64,000 nucleotides of DNA, from positions 33,420,422 through 33,484,421 of the forward strand of contig NW_004955404.1 in assembly GCF_000276665.1 (NCBI RefSeq). The letters are read 5' to 3'. Each line of letters begins with the position of its first letter. Positions within the stretch are counted from its first letter, which is position 1. The notes beneath the pieces were generated by a model. It had not been told where the DNA came from. It saw only the letters and a program-made list of their open reading frames with translations, and ran no database searches. Positions 46,085 to 55,565 of this stretch are shown one piece after another. A program made the translations under genes and the position numbers. Origin of the DNA: Chinchilla lanigera (Eukaryota; Chordata; Mammalia; Rodentia; Chinchillidae).

Positions 46085-46245
46085 CTGTTTGTTTGTTTGG
46101 AAATAGGGTCTCACTATGTAGTTGAAGCTGACCTTGAACTCACTATGTAGTCCATGCTGGCCTCAAACTCATAGCAATTCTCCTGCCTCAGCTTCCTGAG
46201 GGCTGGGATTGCAGGCACGTGCCACCATGCCTGGCACAATGTCTT
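46085..46245 (-). mobile_element. B1 SINE
   Basis: In reverse: a TGTTTGTTTGTTTG tail, 'gggtctcactatgtagttga', 'ctgcctcagcttcctgaggg' and 'gccaccatgcctggcacaa'. Two ACTATGTAGT segments show the internal duplication. Confidence 0.92.
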
Positions 46246-47744
46246 TTTTTTTAAAGCCAGTAAATAACATGATCGTATTTATGATTTGGAGCGACTTCTG
46301 TAGAATTAGCATGAAACTTGGATGGAAGAAAAATATGGGCTGGAAAGCCAGTTGGGAGTCTGCTATGCCTGTCCTTGTGACAGATCCTAAAGGCTGCAGC
46401 AGAAGGACAGACCACTCTTGCAAAGGATGTGACATCAGCCTTAGGTGGCTAGAGGAGTGGGAATGGGGCACAGGTAGAGGGAAGCATCAAGAGGGTCCTT
46501 CCCAGGTCCAGGATCTGGGCAGCAGGTAAAGGCAGAGCCTGTCACCAAAATAGGCAGAGGAGAGAGAGGAAGAGCCACTGGGAAGCAAAATTCACACTTT
46601 CCTTCCTATATATTCCTAAGCTTGGTGGCTGACCTCAGCACTCAGCCTGTCCCCCAGGACCCGCATGCCTCAAGCCAGCTTTTAGTGGCAGAAGGAGAAG
46701 AAATGCCAGGCAGAAGAACAGTAGTACAAGAAATAATCCTCTCTCCTCTCCTGGGCTGATCACTTATTGCTGCAGCTCTGGGGCATGCCTTCCAAGGGTT
46801 AAAGGAGTTCTAGAGACAAATTTCAAACAAAGCTTCTGTCACTCCCCTTTCACATTCCTTAATGGAACCTAAATGAAAATAAAGGTTCAAATTAAGTTCA
46901 GAAAACTTTAAAGCACTTTTTAATGGTGGAACTTTAGCAGTAAGAATTTCCTTATTTCTCACTTTGTTTCATGAGTTAAATATTAACTTTAATTTTGCAG
47001 GAATTGGGAATTTTAACAAGCAACATTTATACTTGCCAATTTAAAATGTGTCAACGGTAACAAATATCTCAAACATCTTTAAAATGACAAATATATTTCC
47101 TCGGCATAAGCATTAGAATGTGAAGAAATATCCCTATAGGAACCAGACATCCAAAATCTTTTTAAAACCAAAAATTTGGGACACCATAATGTAAAAATTC
47201 ATCATATTCCCATTAAAATGACCATTTGTGGGGGAACTCCAAATGCAATTTGCTAAATTTTGATTTAGCATTCTCCAGAGTAAAAAAGATGTGAGGAAAT
47301 CAGAATAAACTGTTGAAACTGCCAAGTTCTGTTGTGTTAAAATATGATTTAAAATGTTTAGGAAAAAATGTTAAAGTTTTGTAAGAAGTGGGAGGCAAGT
47401 TGCAAAATACTGAAAGAGGTTAGCCAGGAAACTCCAACGAAAATAATGCACATAGCACAGATATACAGTGAATACCCAGAATCTTCTGTAAATGTTAGTT
47501 TTTCATCTGCCTCCCCGTACATGTCCAGATAGGATACTATATTTACTGGACAGAACAGAATAGCTGATGTCTAAGCTTTGTTGCCAAGGTAACTTAGAGT
47601 CTTAGAATAAGACCATCACTGGCAACTAGAATGGTTGGAGCATCTCTTTAATTTTCCTCAAGTGCAGCTTTCTAATAAGAGTAAAAAGACCCACAGATTT
47701 CAAGCCCCTGAAAATGAGTTTCCTTGTGGCATAGTCACTTTCTC
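46246..47744. other. Non-coding DNA, nothing recognised
   Basis: No named repeat. Frames at 46169-46529 on both strands extend into the B1 and are not genes. Confidence 0.5.
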
Positions 47745-48080
47745 ATCACTCACATACAGTACCTGACACTCACAAAGGAGGAAAGGTGTATTTTGGCTCA
47801 CAGTTTGTAGAGGTTCAGTCCATACATACGAGGTCAGCAGCATGATGAAAAGGCCTAGCATAGAGGAAAGCTGCTCACATCCTGGCACAGAGAGAGTGAA
47901 GGGAGGAGCTGGGAAGGGAGACTCCCCTTACAGGCCACACCCCCAGTGACCTACCCCTTCCCATCGGAAAGTAACAGCAAGTCAGCAATAAGCCCCCATA
48001 ATCCAGTTACTTCCAAAGCCCCACGTCTGAGTGCAGAAGCTCCTGAGGAACATCAAGATAAAAACCATCACAGCTTGTCT
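47745..48080 (-). mobile_element. MaLR-like LTR, reversed
   Basis: 'ggtgtattttggctcacagt', 'ggaaagctgctcacatcctg', 'gccacacccccagtgaccta' and 'acttccaaagccccacgtct' follow the reverse complement of an old mammalian MaLR-like repeat. The exact family is not determined. Confidence 0.6.
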
Positions 48081-48484
48081 AACAAAAAGAGATACAGAAG
48101 ACAGAGTTAAAGATATCTCACTAAAGTAGTATTGGGAGAGCTAGAGAAGCAATAGGTGTCTTCTCTAATAAGTTTCATGCTCCTAATTAAGAATTTTTAA
48201 TTAAAATCAACAAAGCAAAAGCACAATGCATTCTCTGAACAAAAATGGCCTGACAATTCACCACTTTAGGGAAATACTCAAAGGAACTGAAAAATATTTT
48301 CTGTTTAGCCCAGAAAAGAAAAATGGCAGCCACTGAAAATAATACAATGACAAAATGATCAATCCATACCTAATGTGGTATATGTCAACAAGACATATAC
48401 CAATGAGATGTCTGCTAGCATTTCACAGCCTCATATCATTAACGATTTATATGTAGAACAATTTTGCCCCTACTTTTTTGGCTG
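48081..48484. other. Non-coding DNA, nothing recognised
   Basis: AT-rich spacer between two LTR-type repeats. Confidence 0.5.
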
Positions 48485-48930
48485 TTGTATTAGTTTCCCA
48501 GGACTTCAGTGACAATATGGCATAAGGTAGCTGGCTGAAAATAACATACATTCATTCTTCATAGTTCTAGAGGATTACTGTCCAAAATCTAAGTGTCCAC
48601 AAGGTATCTTCCTTCTAAGACTGTGGACAGAAATTTTCTTGGCTCTTCCTATCTCATGACGGGCTGTCACCAACATGGCATTCCTTGGGCTGTAGCTGAA
48701 TCACTCAGGTCTCTGCCTGTGTCTTCATGTAGCAGTCTCTTTGTTTACTTTTCCCCCTTTTTATAAGGACCCCAATCATAATGGATTAAGACTACCTTAA
48801 TGGAGAATCTTTTTTTGACTTCATTACCTCTGCTCAGAGTTCACTTCCAAATGAGACCACATTCACATGTATTGGGAGTTAGGGCTTCAACCCACCTAGT
48901 GACATTTCTCTTACTTGTATCTCAGTCTGA
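48485..48930 (-). mobile_element. MLT1-like MaLR LTR
   Basis: It follows reversed MLT1 from 'tgtattagtttcccaggact' through 'cattccttgggctgtagctg', 'ctctgcctgtgtcttcatgt', 'cttttcccccttttt' and 'cacattcacatgtattggga' to 'cttcaacccacct'. It is a strongly decayed LTR with no internal part. Confidence 0.85.
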
Positions 48931-51279
48931 TTCTACCGCTTTTCAGGCCCTCAAATTTATCAGTGCAGGTTTGTTCAGGTTTGTAAGAATCAGTCTAGTT
49001 GATGTAACCATATGAAATCCAAATCTCACTCCTTTCACACAGTCTATCCTGCAGTCTACACAGTCTGGGGCTGAGAAGCACATTCTGTTTTCTTCTCCCT
49101 TTCCCCAGAGCATACCTCTCTGGTGTTGAGTTAATATAGAGGAAAATGTACATTGCTTCCTCAAACATCTACCCACGATGAGACTCTGGTGACTGCGCAA
49201 TGATCAAACCCATGAATGAGCTATTCCCCAGGAGCAGCATAGATTCAGTGTGTACCTGAGGTACCACTTTCCTTAGGCACCGATGTCCCTTGACTGGCAG
49301 GAATGCTCTCATCCCTCTAATAGACCCGCCTTCTTTCTCAGTGTGTTGTGGCCCCAAGCAAAAGTGAAATTCCATTTTCATCCATTTTCCATAGCTCTGA
49401 GGCAACAAGCTAAGAAAAGACCATTTTTCTATAATCTTGAAAACAAAGAATTTGAAGCGGAGAAATCCTGTCCTCTGGGGCAGACAAGGTAGTTTGTCCA
49501 AGTGATATATATTCCTCAATTCTTCCACGAACAGATGAGGTAACACTGCAGCTCACTAAATACTTTTTTCCTAGCCTGTCCTACAGCATGTGAGAAATAA
49601 CAAGATGTGGGGGTTCTGAGATGGTTTTTGATTTCCTGATGGAAGGAAGCAGTTTTGACTGGTGCTGCCCTTCCCCGTGTTCCTACCTCAGAAACAATCT
49701 TTGGCGTCTGAAGTACAGGTGGCCGTCTGGGACCACCCAGTACAAGCATGAGAGAAAGGCTGAAAGGGCCAACCCTAACGTCATCTAGCCACTGAACCAA
49801 AACCAGCAGCAACTTTCCTCCCAAAGTGTTATCTACCATATGAGGGGATTATCCTTGTGTCTGTGTAATCCACTAGTAGTTGAGCTCTCTGTTACATGAA
49901 TCACAGCACTTCTAACCTGACACTATATGCTAGAAGAGTGTATGCTCCCTCCCCAGCGGGAAGACTCTGCCAGGGCAGGAACAACTGCAGTTGGGAACAC
50001 ATATATCAAAGAAGCAGTTATCAGTCTCCCTCCTCCCAAGTTAAAAGCTATCATAGATTATAAATCAATACCCTTCTGGGCCATGAATTTAATTTTTATA
50101 TCTGTAGACCTAGTCAGTTCGACTCTTGAAACCAACGTTCAATGATCTGTTACTATATTTTCCTGAGTACATTTATGACTGTTTTGGCTGGTTGTAACTG
50201 TTTAATGATAATAATAATCCAGGTCCCCTTACATCTTTATTATAGTGCAGGATCCTGAGGAGGACTCCCGTGGCCTGTTTGAACAAGAAATGAAATTATA
50301 GGCAATGTAGACAGTATGATCATAGCCATATGAAAGCCAAAATTATGCAATTAAATAAACAAAAATATGGAAGAATTATCTACCAGAACAAGAAGGATGT
50401 TTATCTTTGAAAAGCAGAGACTTTTCTATATTTAAATGATCTATATTGTTTATTTTTTGATAATGGGTTTTTTAAATGAAATAACAGTTTAAACTAAAAA
50501 CAATAAGTAAATAATTAAAATCTTAGGGAATCCCATCTCAGCTCCAAAATGGACATGATTGGTACTCTGGTCCCAGAAGTTGGGGTGAGACTAAGACGCC
50601 ATGTGTTAGTAATTTGTTGCCTAACAAAATGGGCTTTGTCCCTAGCGATTTTGTGGAGTGGGTGATGAAATTTCCTACAAAATCTCCTTCCACCCACTAG
50701 AGTCAAGTCTTTGGCAACTTCCCTCCTGAGGTTTCCCTCACCCACATAATTGCCAGCCACCTCAGGTTCTTCTGGAGTGGAATCTTCTGATCTTCACTTT
50801 TCTTGCTAATGGCAGAGGAAATCTTTGAAAACTTGTCTAGTTCAAATCTCTCTGATTTAAAAAGCACAGAACCTAAAGGCTTCCTATTTCCTCGAATTCA
50901 GTAGCCAAGAAGTGATAGTAGCATCCTATCAAAAATGATACCTCAAAAATATCTTCTAAGAACTAAGTCTTTGAAATCTTACTTTTAAAATTTTATTTCA
51001 TAAAAAATCTATAGGGCTTCTATAAATATTTTAAATTATATCTTTAAAAAGCTAGAGTGCTTCCATAAATATTTTATTTTAATTTATATTAATTTATATT
51101 TTGCACTGTATATTTCTGATTACGAAGAAAGGTCATAAAATAGTTTTTAAAAAGTTTGATAGTATGGCTTCCACTTCAGATCCCCCAACCTACTCTACCC
51201 CCAGAGAGAAATTATATCAATGTTTGCTGTGAATTTTTTTAATAAAGTTAAACACATACAGATGTGTATTCAGTAATTT
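48931..51279. other. Single-copy-looking non-coding DNA
   Basis: I recognise no repeat family. A minus frame of 125 codons (49169-49546) and a plus frame (49283-49492) overlap without known domains. The part after 50900 is very AT-rich. Confidence 0.5.
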
Positions 51280-51362
51280 TTTTCCAGTACTAGGGATTGA
51301 GTCCATGTCCTCATGTATACTAAATAGGCAAGCTGCTCATAATTTATAACTGCAATCCCAAA
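51280..51362 (-). mobile_element. Old ID-like SINE
   Basis: 'ttccagtactagggattgag' and 'tccatgtcctcatgtatact' followed by 'ggcaagctgctcat' is a degraded reverse ID. It is markedly older than the GGTACCGG copies. Confidence 0.6.
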
Positions 51363-51734
51363 ATACATTTTTTTTAATCTCTCATGTGCAAAAATATGCT
51401 CAATATATACTCCACTTAGGGGAATATCTTGGAAACTCTTGTAATTACTAAATAGAGACATATTGATTCTTTTAACCAATTATGTACTAACTTTAAATAT
51501 ATCTATACCACGTTATTTGATTACATCATTTTGAAAACTTGGTGGTTTCTAATTCTGTCTAATACATATATTATTGTAACAAAAATCATTCTACAAGTGC
51601 ACTTTTTGTTATACACATATGTGGAAAATACCATAACATGTAATTGATGGATCAAAAGATATGTGTACTTTTGGTATTTTATTAACAAATTGGTAAAATT
51701 TATCTCCAAAATTTCTACATTTATGGTGTTTACA
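51363..51734. other. AT-rich non-coding DNA
   Basis: It may be old L1 sequence (for example 'gtgtacttttggtattttat') but nothing was firmly recognised. Confidence 0.45.
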
Positions 51735-52605
51735 TTTGTGAGGATTGACAAATGGTGTCAACTTGTGACACCCAGCTGAACTGAACCAACATGGTGCTGG
51801 GTGTGGGAGGCCCACCTGAAGATTGTTGCCAACAAAATAAAATGAAGTAGAGAAGAGGAAGAGAAGCTGTTAGGGAGCTGTGGGTTCTCCTGAGGCTGTT
51901 GTTTCTCCTGCAGGAGCTTGTCATGCTGGCTTTCCTGATGAACTCGGCTGTTCTCATCATGAAAGGAGCTTGGGACCTTGTTGTCACTGAGAATGGCTGT
52001 GGTTCACTTTGGGGAAGCTCTGGTCCTTACTTTGAGCATCACTTCCTGGCTCCAGAGAGGCAAATGGTACACTATTCAAAGTCCTGGAGAAGCTCATTGT
52101 GTTGGCTTTCTTGATATAGATTTGGCTATTCTCATTGTCAGAGGAACTTGGGACCTTGTTGTCAGTGAGAATGACTGTGGTACTTTTGGGGGGAGCTCTG
52201 GTCTTTGCTTTGAGTGTCACCTGCTCGCTCCAGTGCAGATCCCCCAGGTTGCTAGCACAGATCCTGTATTCTGCTGGCTACCTAGCTTCTAGCAGCCACC
52301 ACTGACCTTGGGGCCTTCCCAGCACAGATCTGTGAAACAGGCCTGCCTGAGATTTTGTCATGAGCTCTAGGCCTCCAGCTGGACTCCTGGCGGGGGGCGG
52401 CAGGCATGGTTATGGGTTCTAGGTTTTCAGCTGGACTCATGCAGGACATTGCCATGGGATCCAGGCCCTCGGCTGGATTCTTTTAATCCTCAGTGTGTGG
52501 ACAGATTTCCTGCACTCTTCTGTAGTAAACTCTTTAGGTGACTATTATAAAATAATTCTATAATTATGTGTCCTGTATTGTTTCTCTTGCAAATCTCTAC
52601 AACAA
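51735..52605. mobile_element. LTR-like repeat with internal duplication
   Basis: The block runs from TGAGGATTGACAAATGG to a T/A-rich end with TCTCTACAACA. Inside, a unit of about 150-170 bp is duplicated: 'cttgggaccttgttgtcact' with 'gagaatggctgtgg' at about 51970 recurs as 'cttgggaccttgttgtcagt' with 'gagaatgactgtgg' at about 52150. A second, shorter repeat ('tccagctggactcctgg' and 'ttcagctggactcatgc') follows. Its placement beside an ERV LTR suggests retroviral origin, but the family and orientation are unknown. Confidence 0.45.
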
Positions 52606-52619
52606 TATGACTACAACAG

Positions 52620-53174
52620 TGTTCTTTTTTTTAAGAGCAGAATATACTTATTGGGGGAAAGAAAATTTCTATCTGAGAGAGGGACAGAAGGGAACCTGAG
52701 TGAGTTGCCAAGGACCCTACCTTCTCTAAGGATTTTATACAGCAAAACCACAAGATGAGGTGGGTCCAAGGTAGGGAAAAAATGGGAAATCACAAGGTGG
52801 GCATGAGGTGGGACAAAACTATGGTCAGCCAATAAGATTACAAGTATAATTGTTCAGATAAAATTGATTAAATTGGGATCAAATAGGGAAGCAAGTCACT
52901 TAGCAAGTGGGCATGAATACAGAACAGGGGCTTTTCCTGTAGGGGGTTGGGGGAGTGACTCTTCCTGGCTTTTTCAAGGTGATTGATACCTATTTAGAAT
53001 ATCAATCCCTAATGTCCAATCCCTGGGTACAATTGTTTAATCTTTTGTCTTGAGATCTGGCCCACAGCTGCAAGCTATTTTGTCTTCCATACTGGCTCCC
53101 TTGAGGGCCCAGCCCTGTCTAACTGCCTATAATATTTCTATCTAATATTTCTATCTATTTAGTTGCCTACAACA
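52620..53174 (-). mobile_element. 3' LTR of a partial endogenous retrovirus
   Basis: In its own (minus) direction the LTR starts TGTTGTAGGCAAC at 53174 right after a polypurine tract. It has an inverted CCAAT box (52828-52833), a TATA box GTATAAAATC (complement of 52731-52740), an AATAAG poly-A-like signal near 52650, and ends AAAGAACA at 52620. It is collinear with the solo LTR at 39445-40007. A short frame starting with the same roughly 17 residues is present in both copies but diverges after that. Confidence 0.85.
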
Positions 53175-53192
53175 TTTCCCCCTCTGAAGAAG
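53175..53192 (-). other. Retroviral polypurine tract
   Basis: On the minus strand a purine run of about a dozen bases (AGAGGGGGAAA) directly abuts the TG start of the LTR. This is the expected position for the primer of plus-strand DNA synthesis and fixes the ERV orientation as minus. Confidence 0.85.
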
Positions 53193-53940
53193 TAACCCAA
53201 ACTACCATGAGGGAATAATGGACAATGACTGCTCTGGCTTCTTCAGGCTGAAAGGGGTCGTAGTTGTTGATCAGCAGTTACAGATACTCTCCAGAGTTTC
53301 TATCTAAAGGCCTTCAATAGACACAAGGCATTTTCATCTTGGGTAAATGTGTAACTTTAAGTCTGGAGGAGACAAAGCCAAAGAAACAATTAACTATGCA
53401 TGGGCCAAATAATAAGATCAACAGGATGACTATGAATACAGACACAAAGATTTCCCCCAAAAGACTGAGTAATGGCATCCCATAGTGAGGATAAGGATAA
53501 GGTCCAGGGAATTTCTAAGTCTGACTTGTCATTGATTTGTCATCTAATATCTTGAACAGCTATTGCAATACTAGCAGAAGAATCAGGAATGTACGCACAA
53601 TATTTAGTCTTCACACTTTTACAAGTATCCCCCTGTGCTGTTGTTAGAATGTCTAATGCCATCTGATTTTGGAGGATGGCCTGTTTTATTAATTTTACTT
53701 ACTTAGGAGAGACCAACTGTCATATAAACCTCTCTTTAGACAAGATCTGGTGGATCCCAGAAAAAGGAATTTAAAAGTAATCTAGCGTATTTGTTATAGG
53801 TTTTATCTGTATGATTACCTGGGATCTGGCATCCTCTAGACAAGAACAAATTTTCTGAGAAATTAGAGCATGTATAATCAAAGCATGAGCATTAGAGCTG
53901 ACAAGTAAGTTTAGAAACTATTTTTAAACGATAGAAATTG
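53193..53940 (-). pseudogene. env: ERV env 3' fragment, degraded
   Basis: This is the internal ERV sequence next to the 3' LTR. On the minus strand, about 53550-53685 reads as the transmembrane-subunit region with the conserved segment preceding the cysteine motif, as in betaretrovirus- or type-D-like envelopes. In an intact virus this subunit anchors the spike and drives membrane fusion. Here the part closer to the LTR carries several stops. The surface subunit, pol and gag are absent, and the copy is cut off near an ID and L1 at about 53940. It cannot encode a functional envelope. The family assignment comes from this one segment. Confidence 0.65.
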
Positions 53941-53941
53941 T

Positions 53942-54035
53942 GGGGCTGGGGATTTAGCTCGGCAGCACAGCGCCTGCCTGGCAAGTGCAAGGTCTTCAGT
54001 TCGATTCCCGGTAATGACAAAAAAAAAAAAAAGGA
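53942..54035 (+). mobile_element. ID SINE, young type
   Basis: GGGGCTGGGGATTTAGCTC, 'gcctgcctggcaagtgcaag' and 'cagttcgattcccggtaatg' are followed by poly-A. It marks the break between ERV and L1 sequence. Confidence 0.95.
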
Positions 54036-54074
54036 CAGCAGTTGTAACCCACTGGCTCTTAGGCCCCTTTACTG

Positions 54075-54170
54075 ATGCAGTCTAGCATTTTACAACAACG
54101 TTTTTATAAAAAGTTCACACCTATTTGCTCACATCCTTGACAAACATTGTGTTATCAATCTTTTTCAATT
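54075..54170 (-). mobile_element. L1 LINE fragment, piece 1
   Basis: 'acacctatttgctcacatcc' and 'ttgacaaacattgtg' form a degraded reverse L1 segment near the ORF2 C-terminus. It continues after the LTR-like insertion at 54536. Confidence 0.55.
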
Positions 54171-54194
54171 TTTTTGTATTTGCTGCAACATTTA

Positions 54195-54532
54195 AGGTTA
54201 ATCATCAACTTGATTTGCTTGGAGCCACTTGAAAAATTAGTAAAGCACAGTCCTAGGTCTGTCCAGGTGGGCTCTGGAGGTATGGCCTTAGGGTCTATAT
54301 CTGCTCCCTGGCCCCTTCCTCTCCAGCACTGTCCTCTGCACTGCTTACAGCTACCATGAGCTAAGAAGCTTTGTTCTACCATGCCCTTCTGCCATGACAT
54401 TTCTGCTTCTAAGCGAGGCTACTATGGACTGAACACTCTGAAATAGTGAGCCTAATTAAAACTCTCCAACTTTAAATTGTAGATATAAAGTATTTTGTAC
54501 CAGCAAGAAAAAAGTTGACCAATACTTTAGCC
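54195..54532 (+). mobile_element. MaLR-like LTR inserted in L1
   Basis: 'ggttaatcatcaacttgatt' opens it and 'attagtaaagcacagtccta', 'ctaccatgcccttctgccat', 'ctatggactgaacactctga' and 'ttttgtaccagcaag' follow the same architecture as the 17.8 kb repeat. It ends in 'gttgaccaatac'. L1 sequence resumes just beyond it. Confidence 0.6.
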
Positions 54533-54535
54533 AAC

Positions 54536-54645
54536 CTGAGAAAGGAGAAATGAGATTTTATTTTTAATTTGCATTTCTTTTAAATAATTTAAAACTATAA
54601 TAAAAATCAGTTCACAGTAAAAAATGCTAACCATTTATCAATACC
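54536..54645 (-). mobile_element. L1 LINE fragment, piece 2
   Basis: 'gaaatgagattttattttta' and 'atttgcatttcttttaaata' match the reversed L1 region that follows piece 1. Confidence 0.6.
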
Positions 54646-54649
54646 ATTT

Positions 54650-54740
54650 AGCTCAGCGGCACAGTGCTTGCCTGGCAAGCACAACGACGTGAGTTCGATT
54701 CCCGGTACCAGAGAAAAACCAAAAAAAAAAAAAAAAAAAC
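54650..54740 (+). mobile_element. ID SINE, young, lacking its first bases
   Basis: It starts at 'tttagctcagcggcacagtg' without the GGGGCTGGGGA start, continues 'gcctggcaagcacaacgacg' and 'gagttcgattcccggtacca', and ends in GAGAAAAACC plus poly-A. It is 5' truncated by about ten bases. Confidence 0.93.
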
Positions 54741-54769
54741 CATTTAAAAAATATGAAGTCTTTTAATCT

Positions 54770-55565
54770 ATGAACAAAGAATATCTTTCTATTTATTTGT
54801 GTCTGCCTGTGTTGATTTATTTCAGCACTATTTAGTCATTTTCAGTGTACGTATCTTTTGCTTCCTTGGTTAAGTTTATTCCTAAGTACTTCATTATTTT
54901 TATGCTCTTATAAATAAGACTGTTTTCTTATTTTTTGGAATTATTTGTGGCTAGTGTAAAGAAATACAACTGCTTTTTTAGTATTGATTTTAGTATTCTA
55001 TAACTTGCTAAATTTACTTATTAGTTGTAACATATTGGAAGGATCTCTCAGCTTATCTATACATAAAATGTTGTCTGTGAACAGAATAACTACTTCTTTG
55101 TCTTGACGTCTTTGAACTTAAATGTCTTTTATTTCTTTTCCTGGTACAGTCCCTTCAGCCAGCACTTCCAATCACTTGGAAAAATGCTAAGAGTGGTCAT
55201 CCTTGTCTTGTCACAATCTTAGAGAAGCTTCAATGTTCACCACTGGATATGGTATTCGTTGTGATTTTTTCATATATTGCTTCTACTATGCTAAGTTAAT
55301 TGCCTCCGTTCCTAGAGTGTGACATGTTTTTATCATGAAAGGTGTTGGATTTTGACAGATCCTTTTTCTGCACCAAGATTATCTTTGCCCTTCATTCTGT
55401 TAATGTGGTATATTCCATTGACAAATTTTGATATGTTGAATCATCCTTGCATCCCACAGATAAATCCCACTTAGTTATGGTATATAATCCTTTTAATATG
55501 CTATTGAATTCAGTAGGCAAGTATTTTGTTGAGAAGTTTTACATTAATAGTCACCAGGAAGTTGG
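54770..55565 (-). mobile_element. L1 LINE, ORF2 reverse-transcriptase region, decayed
   Basis: Reverse-complement L1 ORF2 is recognisable: 'cttccttggttaagtttatt', 'gaatgctaagagtggtcatc'-like sequence near 55180 (gctaagagtggtcatccttg), 'ttctgttaatgtggtatatt' and 'cttgcatcccacagataaat'. Stops and indels are frequent in the reverse-strand frame, so it is inactive. Confidence 0.88.

Noticed and set aside
49169..49546. Overlapping frames of 125 (minus) and 69 (plus) codons
   Set aside because: They lie on opposite strands over the same DNA, have no domain, and no splice or promoter context.
52620..53940. Functional retroviral envelope or provirus
   Set aside because: Only the 3' LTR and a stop-ridden env 3' fragment remain; gag, pol and the 5' LTR are absent.
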